Positions 1-5,158 of a DNA stretch of 7,278 nt are shown piece by piece. Origin of the DNA: CAZTLI01 sp964614375 (GTDB lineage Bacteria; Chloroflexota; Anaerolineae; Aggregatilineales; Phototrophicaceae); assembly GCA_964614375.1 (NCBI GenBank), contig CAZTLI010000275.1, positions 1 through 7,278 of the forward strand, in the 5' to 3' direction. Made by a program: the position numbers and the translations under genes. Numbering within the stretch: position 1 is the first letter of the stretch; the number at the start of each line of letters is the position of its first letter. Below the pieces are notes generated by a model. The model made no database searches, was not told where the DNA came from, and saw only the letters and a program-made list of their open reading frames with translations.

Positions 1-573
1 GTGCCCGATGTATTCAATCTATTGTGGAACATCATTTACCTGTTCGATGAGACCGAAATGGTGCCGCGTGTGCGCTTGATTGAACAAACCTATGATTGGG
101 TCGTCGGGATGGCGCGGCAGCACGCAGATCGTGTCCGCAAGGTATTTGTGCCGATCTGGTCTGACCCGTTGATGACATTTAATCGGGATACCTATGCCCA
201 TGATTTGCTGACGGTTTGTGGTGGAACGAATGTCTTTGCTGACCGTGGACGGCATTTTCCGCTGGAAGGTGACCTCGGTACAGGTGAACGCTATGCCGAT
301 GATGACCCGCGCATTGCAGGCCGTGATCGCCGCTATCCCCGTGTCTCTGACGAAGAAGTGATTGCCACCCAACCCGATATTATCTTATTGCCCAGTGAAC
401 CTTTTGCTTTTACTAAAGATGACGTGCCGCGCTTCGCCGCGTGGGATGTGCCCGCCGCCCGTTCTAACCAGATTCATTTGATTGATGGATCGCTGTTGAC
501 ATGGCACGGTACGCGAGTGGCCTATGCGCTTAACGAACTGCCCGCCTTATTATCGCCTGTGGAAGAATCATGA
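1..573 (+). CDS. ABC transporter substrate-binding protein, metal/cobalamin (BtuF-like) type, 5' truncated
   Basis: This is the C-terminal 190 residues of a periplasmic (or lipid-anchored) binding protein of the helical-backbone metal receptor superfamily, which captures cobalamin, iron-siderophore or similar ligands for an ABC importer. Seen: a long helix at the start (RLIEQTYDWVVGMARQHADR), then a beta strand with VFVPIWSDPLMTF, then TYAHDLLTVCGGTNVFAD, a pattern typical of the second lobe. Further on are DEEVIATQPDIILLPSEPF and the C-terminal IDGSLLTWHGTRVAYAL, matching the usual end of the family. Full-length members have roughly 250-300 residues, so the signal peptide and first lobe lie before base 1. 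The GTG at base 1 is an in-frame codon and not a credible start. A 25-30 residue acidic/arginine-rich stretch (about residues 81-110) lies between the NVFAD segment and the YPRVSDEEV segment. The stop overlaps the kinase start (ATGA). Family confidence is high; the ligand is unknown. Confidence 0.8.
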   Translation: MPDVFNLLWNIIYLFDETEMVPRVRLIEQTYDWVVGMARQHADRVRKVFVPIWSDPLMTFNRDTYAHDLLTVCGGTNVFADRGRHFPLEGDLGTGERYADDDPRIAGRDRRYPRVSDEEVIATQPDIILLPSEPFAFTKDDVPRFAAWDVPAARSNQIHLIDGSLLTWHGTRVAYALNELPALLSPVEES

Positions 574-1424
574 CTGTCAAAGAGCAAAGTAATTTTGATA
601 CCGATCTCATTAGCATCGTCGCCCATGACCTCAAAACGCCCATCAGCGCCGTCAAGGGGTTCATTGAACTCCTTCAGCACAGCGGCCCCCTAACCGAACG
701 GCAAATGCACTTTTCCGAGCGGGCGCTGCATGGGTTGAAGCGTATGGAATTGTTGATTGTTAATTTGCTGGATTTTGCCCGCCTGGAAGCTAATGCGCCG
801 CTAGATATGTCCGCCTGTGATATGGGGGCTATCATTACCGACGTTATCGAGATGATGGAGTCCAGCGGTGGACAGCGGGGGATTTCTATCGAGGCGGATA
901 TTGCAGCAGATTTGCAACCCATTGTGGGCGATGCGCGCCTGTTGAGCCAGTTGGTCAACAATCTGTTGAGTAACGCGATGAAATACAATGTCGATGATGG
1001 CAAAATCTGGGTGAATGCCCGGAACGAGCAAGCATTTATCCGCGTCGATATACGCGATAGTGGCATTGGCATCCCGGCAGACGAAATCCCGCATGTGTTT
1101 GAACGTTTCTTCCGGGTGAAATCGGAGTCTTCGCATCGTGTCGAGGGGAGCGGCTTAGGCTTGGCGATTGTGTATGCAATTGTTCAGCGCCATGATGGGC
1201 ATATCTGGGTAGAGAGCAAACCGGGCGAAGGCAGTACCTTTAGCTTTACACTGCCACATACGGCGCGTCGTGATCCCGACAGCGAAAGCTCTATCCGGGA
1301 CATTTACAATTTCAGTACCGCGCCACCCGATGAAGGTTCGAGTGAACAGTTGGATGCGGTAGATGATAATATGCAAGAATCGCGCGAAGAATCGCAAACC
1401 GATTCGCACAGCGACATGAAATAA
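570..1424 (+). CDS. Soluble sensor-less histidine kinase (HisKA-HATPase_c)
   Basis: A 284-residue two-component histidine kinase that should autophosphorylate on His19 and pass phosphate to a response regulator not encoded here. Seen: H-box SIVAHDLKTPISAVKG (His19), dimerisation helices to about residue 75, N-box LVNNLLSNAMKYN (Asn131, Asn135), G1 box DSGIGIP (Asp163), F-box FERFFR (177-182), G2 box GSGLGLAIV (193-201), and the closing GEGSTFSFTLP (219-229). Only 18 residues precede the phosphorylated His: there is no membrane helix, PAS, GAF or HAMP domain, so the protein should be cytoplasmic and needs a partner for input. After the ATPase domain comes a 55-residue tail (230-284) rich in Ser, Asp and Glu, probably disordered. 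The ATG at 570 overlaps the previous stop and has GGAAG at 561-565, which suggests translational coupling to the binding-protein gene. Kinase identity is very secure; the signal sensed is unknown. Confidence 0.93.
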   Translation: MTVKEQSNFDTDLISIVAHDLKTPISAVKGFIELLQHSGPLTERQMHFSERALHGLKRMELLIVNLLDFARLEANAPLDMSACDMGAIITDVIEMMESSGGQRGISIEADIAADLQPIVGDARLLSQLVNNLLSNAMKYNVDDGKIWVNARNEQAFIRVDIRDSGIGIPADEIPHVFERFFRVKSESSHRVEGSGLGLAIVYAIVQRHDGHIWVESKPGEGSTFSFTLPHTARRDPDSESSIRDIYNFSTAPPDEGSSEQLDAVDDNMQESREESQTDSHSDMK

Positions 1425-1454
1425 CCATGATTGATTCCAGCCCATGATGGATAC
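1425..1454 (+). repeat. Imperfect 13-bp direct repeat upstream of the heme A operon promoter
   Basis: CCATGATTGATTC (1425-1437) and CCATGATGGATAC (1442-1454) agree at 11 of 13 positions, with a 17-bp period. The second copy ends on the base before the candidate -35 box. Tandem sites of this kind can be activator or response-regulator binding sites. This role is inferred from position only, and the repeat could be chance in a short intergenic region. Confidence 0.35.
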
Positions 1455-1483
1455 TTGCGATAGGTTGTGCGAAATAGTACAAT
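1455..1483 (+). promoter_or_regulatory. Candidate sigma-70-type promoter for the heme A operon
   Basis: TTGCGA (1455-1460; 4 of 6 to TTGACA) and TACAAT (1478-1483; 5 of 6 to TATAAT) are separated by exactly 17 bp. It lies in the 99-bp gap after the kinase gene, and transcription would start near 1490, about 34 bases before the GTG start of the small membrane protein. This also makes the upstream in-frame GTG at 1467 an unlikely start, since that codon sits between the two promoter boxes. Confidence 0.5.
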
Positions 1484-1511
1484 CGCCTCATTCTGTAACA
1501 ACCACCTTTTC

Positions 1512-1518
1512 GGGAGGG
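1512..1518 (+). promoter_or_regulatory. Shine-Dalgarno site that fixes the GTG 1524 start
   Basis: GGGAGGG contains GGAGG at 1513-1517, six bases before the GTG at 1524. No comparable purine run precedes the alternative GTG at 1467, so the shorter reading of the membrane protein is preferred. Confidence 0.65.
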
Positions 1519-1523
1519 TACTG

Positions 1524-1847
1524 GTGAGACTCTTCATCTTTTTTGTTGGCGTACTCATATTGCTCATCATTGGCGGTGGGCTGACTGCACAACTTGCCGG
1601 GTCGGAAAATAGTGACAGTCAACTGCTCCCGGTAATTATTCAAACGAACAACCCTGAAGGTTCGGTGTTTGAAGCCACGCCACCACAGGCACAGGCGTTC
1701 GTCTTGCTGGTGGGATTCATCTTGTTCAATATGCTTGGTATGGGGATTACCATCGCGCTGGTGATGTGGTTTTTACATCGCGGGTTAGTCCGCAGTCGAG
1801 CAGGTGCAGCAACCGAAGTGCAGGCCGCGACACCGGAAGCCAGTTAA
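1524..1847 (+). CDS. Small two-helix membrane protein of unknown function, first gene of the heme A operon
   Basis: I do not recognise this 107-residue protein. Seen: a hydrophobic helix right after the start (residues about 3-22, including FIFFVGVLILLIIGGGL), a polar loop of about 35 residues (23-57; several Asn, Gln, Ser and Pro), a second long hydrophobic helix (about 58-84, FVLLVGFILFNMLGMG onward), then a basic patch HRGLVRSR and a short Ala/Glu-rich tail. Arg2 and the basic patch predict both ends in the cytoplasm and the loop outside. No Cys, no heme motif and no catalytic motif is visible. The GTG start is chosen because of the GGAGG at 1513-1517; a GTG at 1467 would add 19 unhelpful residues inside the promoter. 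It lies 61 bp before ctaA on the same strand, so a role in heme A synthesis or oxidase assembly is possible but only by association. Confidence 0.65.
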   Translation: MRLFIFFVGVLILLIIGGGLTAQLAGSENSDSQLLPVIIQTNNPEGSVFEATPPQAQAFVLLVGFILFNMLGMGITIALVMWFLHRGLVRSRAGAATEVQAATPEAS

Positions 1848-1908
1848 AATCATCGCTCATGAGGCGCGGGCATATCCGACTGTCCGCTGTTAACGAGACA
1901 CACGCAAC

Positions 1909-2865
1909 ATGACCAATGCCTCCGAACATTCCGCACGCGGGTTTTTTCGACTCGCGATCTGTACCGCACTACTGACCATCGGCCTGATTATCTTCGGGGC
2001 TGTTGTCCGTGTGACCGATTCGGGTTTGGGTTGTGGCGAAGACTGGCCTTTTTGTAACGGCACAATTTTCCCGCCGCTGGATAATCTCACCGCGTGGATT
2101 GAATGGACGCATCGGTTGTTTGCGCTGCTGATTGGTTTGCTGGGTTTAGGAATGTTGTACATGGCGTGGCGGCGCTATTTGCGGCAGAATCGCGGCGTAT
2201 TTATTGTGACCGTTAGTGCCGCGGCACTCTTTCTCATGCAGAGCATCCTCGGCGCGCTGACCGTGAAATTGGGTTTATCACCCACGATGGTCACGTTACA
2301 TCTGGGTACGGCGATGCTGCTTTTAGGCGCGTTATTGGCTGCGGGGATGATTTCAGTCTATCGGCCTCAGATACAACGCCCTGCTGATAATGTGACCATG
2401 CTGGTGTATATCAACACGGTGCTGTCGCTCATTATCATTCTGACCGGGGCATTGGTGCGTGGCAGCGGCGCGACCCTCGCCTGTCAGGAGTGGCCTTTGT
2501 GCTTTGGGCAGGTATTGCCCGTTCAGGCTGGTCAGCTCGCCATTATCCACATGCTGCACCGTTTCGCCGTGGTCGCGTTGGGCATCACGCTGGTGATACT
2601 GGTGTGGCAGGTGCGGCGTGTGCGTCAAACATCGCTGCCTAACCGTCTGGCATGGAGTGCATTACTTGCATATGCTGTACAGGCGCTGGTTGGGGCAGCG
2701 TTTATCTTTACCAGTGCCGCGCCGGTGTGGGGCGCGACGCACGTAGGATTAGCAGCAACCACATGGGCACTGCTGGTCGCACTAAGTGTAATTGAATGGC
2801 TCGACAGCCGTGAAATGGTTCAGGAGAATGAATGGACTCCACAGTCCGACAGCCTAACGGGTTGA
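1909..2865 (+). CDS. ctaA: Heme A synthase (COX15/CtaA family)
   Basis: An integral membrane enzyme that converts heme O to heme A by oxidising the C8 methyl group to a formyl, for aa3-type oxidases. Seen in 318 residues: about eight hydrophobic helices arranged as two similar halves. The four expected heme-ligand histidines are His68 (in EWTHR), His131 (LHLGT), His217 (MLHRF) and His278 (THVGL). The catalytic-loop Glu65 is present, as is the motif VRVTDSGLGCGEDWPFC and its repeat LVRGSGATLACQEWPLC. The two extracytoplasmic Cys pairs, Cys42/Cys49 and Cys192/Cys198, have the same spacing as those of the Bacillus subtilis enzyme, which form disulfides. An in-frame TAA at 1891-1893 makes ATG 1909 the first usable start. 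No good Shine-Dalgarno sequence precedes it, so translation may rely on the upstream gene or be weak. The 3' end overlaps ctaB by 34 bp. Confidence 0.95.
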   Translation: MTNASEHSARGFFRLAICTALLTIGLIIFGAVVRVTDSGLGCGEDWPFCNGTIFPPLDNLTAWIEWTHRLFALLIGLLGLGMLYMAWRRYLRQNRGVFIVTVSAAALFLMQSILGALTVKLGLSPTMVTLHLGTAMLLLGALLAAGMISVYRPQIQRPADNVTMLVYINTVLSLIIILTGALVRGSGATLACQEWPLCFGQVLPVQAGQLAIIHMLHRFAVVALGITLVILVWQVRRVRQTSLPNRLAWSALLAYAVQALVGAAFIFTSAAPVWGATHVGLAATTWALLVALSVIEWLDSREMVQENEWTPQSDSLTG

Positions 2866-3761
2866 GATCAACCTTCCGTATTTATCTTGAATTGACAAAA
2901 TTACGTATCGTGCTGCTGCTGTTATTTACAACAGTGACGACGATGATTGTTGCCGCACGCGGGATTCCCGATATCGATATTCTGCTGCCGACGTTGATTG
3001 GCGGGGCATTCGCGGCGGCGGGCGCAAGTGCGATTAATCAATATCTTGACCGTGATATGGACGCGAAAATGACCCGCACAGCCCGTCGTCCGATTCCATC
3101 GGGGCGCATTGCGCCGGTGAATGCGTTGTTGTTCGGGGTTGGTCTGGTTTTATGGTCGGTGGTCATTCTGGCCCTGTTCGTCAATGTGTATTCGGCGGCG
3201 CTGGCATTTGGTGGCGCAATTTACTACATTATCGGCTATACCATCCTGCTGAAGCGCAATACTGTCGTCAACATCATCATTGGTGGTGGAGCAGGGGCGT
3301 TCCCGGTGCTGGTGGGATGGGCAGCGGCGACGGGTACACTCTCGGTTGAGGCGTTTATCCTGTTTGCCATTATCTTCTATTGGACACCGCCGCATAGCTG
3401 GGCATTGGCGATTCTGGTCAATACCGATTATGCCCGCGCCAACGTGCCGATGATGCCCGTCGCTCATGGCGAAGCTGTCACCCGGCAGCAAATTCTCTAC
3501 TATTCAATTCAACTGTGGATTATCACCCTCATTCCCGGTCTACTGCTGCTCCTGCCCGCAGTGCCCGATATGCTCGGCCCCATCTATCTGGTGGCTGCTG
3601 CCATTTTAGGATTTGGGATGGTGCGGATGGCGATGGTACTCATCAACGTTGCGGATAAACCCACCGCGCGCCGTCTCTACAAGTATTCCACAGCCTATCT
3701 GGCATTTCTGTTTCTGGCGATGATTGTTGATCGCATCGTCATGGTTTATTTCCTCGCGTAA
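2832..3761 (+). CDS. ctaB: Heme O synthase (protoheme IX farnesyltransferase, COX10/CtaB)
   Basis: A membrane prenyltransferase of the UbiA superfamily that attaches a farnesyl group to heme b, giving heme O, the substrate of CtaA. Seen in 309 residues, close to the usual size: the N-terminal LTKLRIVLLLLFTT, and the first Mg-diphosphate motif NQYLDRDMD (Asn69, Asp73, Asp77) followed by MTRTARRPIPSGR. Next come LLKRNTVVNIIIGG (Lys141, Arg142) with GAFPVLVGWAA, then FYWTPPHSWALAI. The second polar motif is DYARANVPMMP (Asp199). About eight or nine hydrophobic segments are visible. Family members usually have Lys-Pro-Arg near the N-terminus; here it is Lys-Leu-Arg, a minor change. The start ATG 2832 has AGGAG at 2822-2826 inside the end of ctaA, and the 34-bp overlap implies coordinated translation. 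Identity is secure. Confidence 0.95.
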   Translation: MDSTVRQPNGLRSTFRIYLELTKLRIVLLLLFTTVTTMIVAARGIPDIDILLPTLIGGAFAAAGASAINQYLDRDMDAKMTRTARRPIPSGRIAPVNALLFGVGLVLWSVVILALFVNVYSAALAFGGAIYYIIGYTILLKRNTVVNIIIGGGAGAFPVLVGWAAATGTLSVEAFILFAIIFYWTPPHSWALAILVNTDYARANVPMMPVAHGEAVTRQQILYYSIQLWIITLIPGLLLLLPAVPDMLGPIYLVAAAILGFGMVRMAMVLINVADKPTARRLYKYSTAYLAFLFLAMIVDRIVMVYFLA

Positions 3762-3771
3762 GGCTGTTTTC

Positions 3772-4248
3772 GTGTCATCACCTGAATCGCAATCAACCCC
3801 ATCGCGCTGGCCTGTCATTGTGGCACTTGTGCTGCTGGCAATGGTTATCGTCATCTTCGTCATTGCCTTTATTGAAACTGTGCCAGTGGATAATGAAACA
3901 CCCGCTGCCCTCACCGCCGATAGTTATCTGGAAACGGTGACACCTTTGCTGGAAAATGCCGACCCGCAGCGCGGCGACATGCTGATTGATGAGTTGGGAT
4001 GCGGCGTGTGCCATCGTGTGGGTGCGGCGAATGGGATTGCGCCTGCGTTCGCCGGCATTGCTGATGCAGCCCCTGACCGTCGTCCGCCACTAACCGCTGC
4101 CGCCTATATTTACGAGTCGATTGTGCATCCGACAGCGTTTGTCCTCGAAGGCTACAGTGGCGCGATGCCGCAGAATTATGCTGAGATAGTGACAGACGTT
4201 GAAATTGGCGACATTATCGCCTACCTGCTCAGTGCTGATGCTCAGTAA
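3772..4248 (+). CDS. Membrane-anchored monoheme c-type cytochrome
   Basis: A 158-residue electron carrier with one covalent heme, held on the outer face of the cytoplasmic membrane. Seen: a short polar N-terminus, one strongly hydrophobic segment (about residues 13-34) that should be an uncleaved anchor, a linker of about 35 residues, and the heme-binding site CGVCH (Cys77, Cys80, His81). The probable sixth ligand is Met132 in GAMPQNY, and the closing helix is EIGDIIAYLLS. The MPQNY...IGDIIAYL ending resembles cytochrome c domains fused to, or serving, cytochrome c oxidases. The start is GTG 3772, 10 bp after the ctaB stop with AAGG at 3760-3763; the longer ATG 3724 reading would lie inside ctaB and place polar residues before the anchor. 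Its position after ctaA-ctaB suggests it feeds electrons to an aa3-type oxidase (inference). Confidence 0.87.
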   Translation: MSSPESQSTPSRWPVIVALVLLAMVIVIFVIAFIETVPVDNETPAALTADSYLETVTPLLENADPQRGDMLIDELGCGVCHRVGAANGIAPAFAGIADAAPDRRPPLTAAAYIYESIVHPTAFVLEGYSGAMPQNYAEIVTDVEIGDIIAYLLSADAQ

Positions 4249-4270
4249 TTACCTATAAACCCGAAAACTT

Positions 4271-4277
4271 AAAGAGG
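4271..4277 (+). promoter_or_regulatory. Shine-Dalgarno site of the methyltransferase gene
   Basis: AAAGAGG ends five bases before ATG 4283, and GAGGTGG continues to 4280. This favours ATG 4283 over the in-frame GTG at 4277, which overlaps the ribosome-binding sequence itself. Confidence 0.6.
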
Positions 4278-4282
4278 TGGAC

Positions 4283-5032
4283 ATGACTGACGCTAAGACT
4301 CTGACAATGTATAGTGAAATCGCGTCGTGGTGGCCTCTGTTATCTGCACCAGAAGATTATGCCGAAGAAGCGGCGCTTTATCGCCAGTATATCGAATCCG
4401 CCAGTAAAATTCCGATTAAGCACGTCCTCGAATTGGGTTCGGGCGGTGGCAACAACGCTTCTCATCTCAAACAGCACTACACACTCACGCTGGTGGATAT
4501 GTCACCGGGAATGCTCGAAGTGAGTCGGCAATTAAATCCCGAATGTGAGCACATTCAGGGCGATATGCGAACGGTGCGCCTGAATCGGCAGTTTGATGCC
4601 GTGTTTATTCACGATGCGATTTGCTATATGACCCGTATCGAAGACCTGCGGCAGGCCATCGAAACGGCTTATGTTCATTGCAAACCGGGTGGTGTGGCGC
4701 TGTTCGTTCCCGACTCTGTGCGTGAGACATTTAAACCCTATACATCGCATGGCGGGCATGATGGGGACGGACGCGCTATGCGTTTTCTGGAATGGACATT
4801 CGACCCTGACCCGGATGACGATACGTGTGTTTCTGATTACGTGTATCTGCTGCGTGAAGGCAATGACCCCGTACAAGTCCATCACGAACGCCACATCTTC
4901 GGCCTGTTTGCGTGCGCGGCATGGCTGAATCTGATTCGCGAAATCGGTTTTGAGCCGGACGTGACTCGCTCGACTATTGAAGGGAATGGCACTTATCAGA
5001 CGCTGTTTACGTGCCTCAAGCCGGGTGAATAG
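4283..5032 (+). CDS. Class I SAM-dependent methyltransferase, substrate unknown
   Basis: A cytoplasmic enzyme of 249 residues that should transfer a methyl group from S-adenosylmethionine. Seen: an N-terminal cap with SWWPLLSAPEDYAEEAALY (15-33), motif I VLELGSGGGNNASHLK (48-63), the acidic ribose-binding residue Asp72 in LTLVDMSPGMLEVSR, the adenine-contact region GDMRTV (Asp94), and the post-motif strand FDAVFIHDAICYM (104-116). PGGVALFVPD forms the next conserved strand. The second half has LEWTFDPDPDDD and YVYLLREG, then HERHIFGLF, which I recall as characteristic of one widespread but uncharacterised bacterial methyltransferase family. It begins 34 bp after the cytochrome c gene and could be cotranscribed with it, but nothing in its sequence points to heme or quinone substrates. 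Methyltransferase identity is secure; the substrate cannot be read from the sequence. Confidence 0.9.
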   Translation: MTDAKTLTMYSEIASWWPLLSAPEDYAEEAALYRQYIESASKIPIKHVLELGSGGGNNASHLKQHYTLTLVDMSPGMLEVSRQLNPECEHIQGDMRTVRLNRQFDAVFIHDAICYMTRIEDLRQAIETAYVHCKPGGVALFVPDSVRETFKPYTSHGGHDGDGRAMRFLEWTFDPDPDDDTCVSDYVYLLREGNDPVQVHHERHIFGLFACAAWLNLIREIGFEPDVTRSTIEGNGTYQTLFTCLKPGE

Positions 5033-5068
5033 CCCCAATTTTTTGAAAAATTCACATTCACGCGCTGC

Positions 5069-5094
5069 GGGACTGTCATAGACTTCCCTTTTTT
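5069..5094 (+). terminator. Candidate rho-independent terminator after the methyltransferase gene
   Basis: GGGA (5069-5072) pairs with TCCC (5085-5088), and inside it GTC (5075-5077) pairs with GAC (5081-5083) around an ATA loop, leaving a 2-by-1 interior mismatch. Six T residues (5089-5094) follow at once. It lies 36 bp after the methyltransferase stop and 64 bp before the next gene. The stem is short, so strength is uncertain. Confidence 0.5.
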
Positions 5095-5109
5095 ATCGTG
5101 TGCGGGACA

Positions 5110-5124
5110 GGTATCATGATAACC
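5110..5124. promoter_or_regulatory. Dyad-symmetric site upstream of rqcH
   Basis: GGTATCATGATAACC contains the perfect 10-bp palindrome TATCATGATA (5112-5121), and GG/CC on the flanks extends the symmetry with one extra A. It has no loop, so it is more like a protein-binding site than an RNA hairpin. TATCAT (5112-5117) could also serve as a weak -10 box, though no convincing -35 is present. The function is not established. Confidence 0.25.
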
Positions 5125-5158
5125 GTAGCAAACCACGATTAGACCTATTGAGTGAATT

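Noticed and set aside
1..3. GTG at base 1 as the true start of the binding protein
   Set aside because: The protein begins in the middle of the fold without a signal peptide or first lobe; the window edge cuts the gene.
81..330. The acidic/arginine-rich stretch in the binding protein as an inserted domain or frameshift
   Set aside because: The frame stays open and conserved motifs continue on both sides; I believe similar linkers occur in homologues, so it is more likely a family loop.
1467..1523. GTG 1467 as the start of the small membrane protein
   Set aside because: It lies between the -35 and -10 boxes of the candidate promoter and has no Shine-Dalgarno sequence, while GTG 1524 has GGAGG at good spacing.
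1503..1526. CACC/GGTG pairing that could hide the GTG 1524 start
   Set aside because: Only four pairs over a long loop; too weak to claim a regulatory RNA structure.
3724..3771. ATG 3724 as the start of the cytochrome c
   Set aside because: It overlaps the end of ctaB and has no suitable ribosome-binding site; GTG 3772 gives a short polar end directly before the membrane anchor.
4532..5038. 168-residue open frame on the minus strand inside the methyltransferase gene
   Set aside because: The protein has no recognisable domain and lies wholly opposite a gene with clear motifs; it is a shadow of the coding strand's codon use.
5037..5052. A/T-only inverted repeat AATTTTT-TG-AAAAATT as a terminator
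   Set aside because: It has no G/C pairs and only a two-base loop, so it cannot form a stable RNA hairpin; the stem-plus-T-run at 5069-5094 is better.
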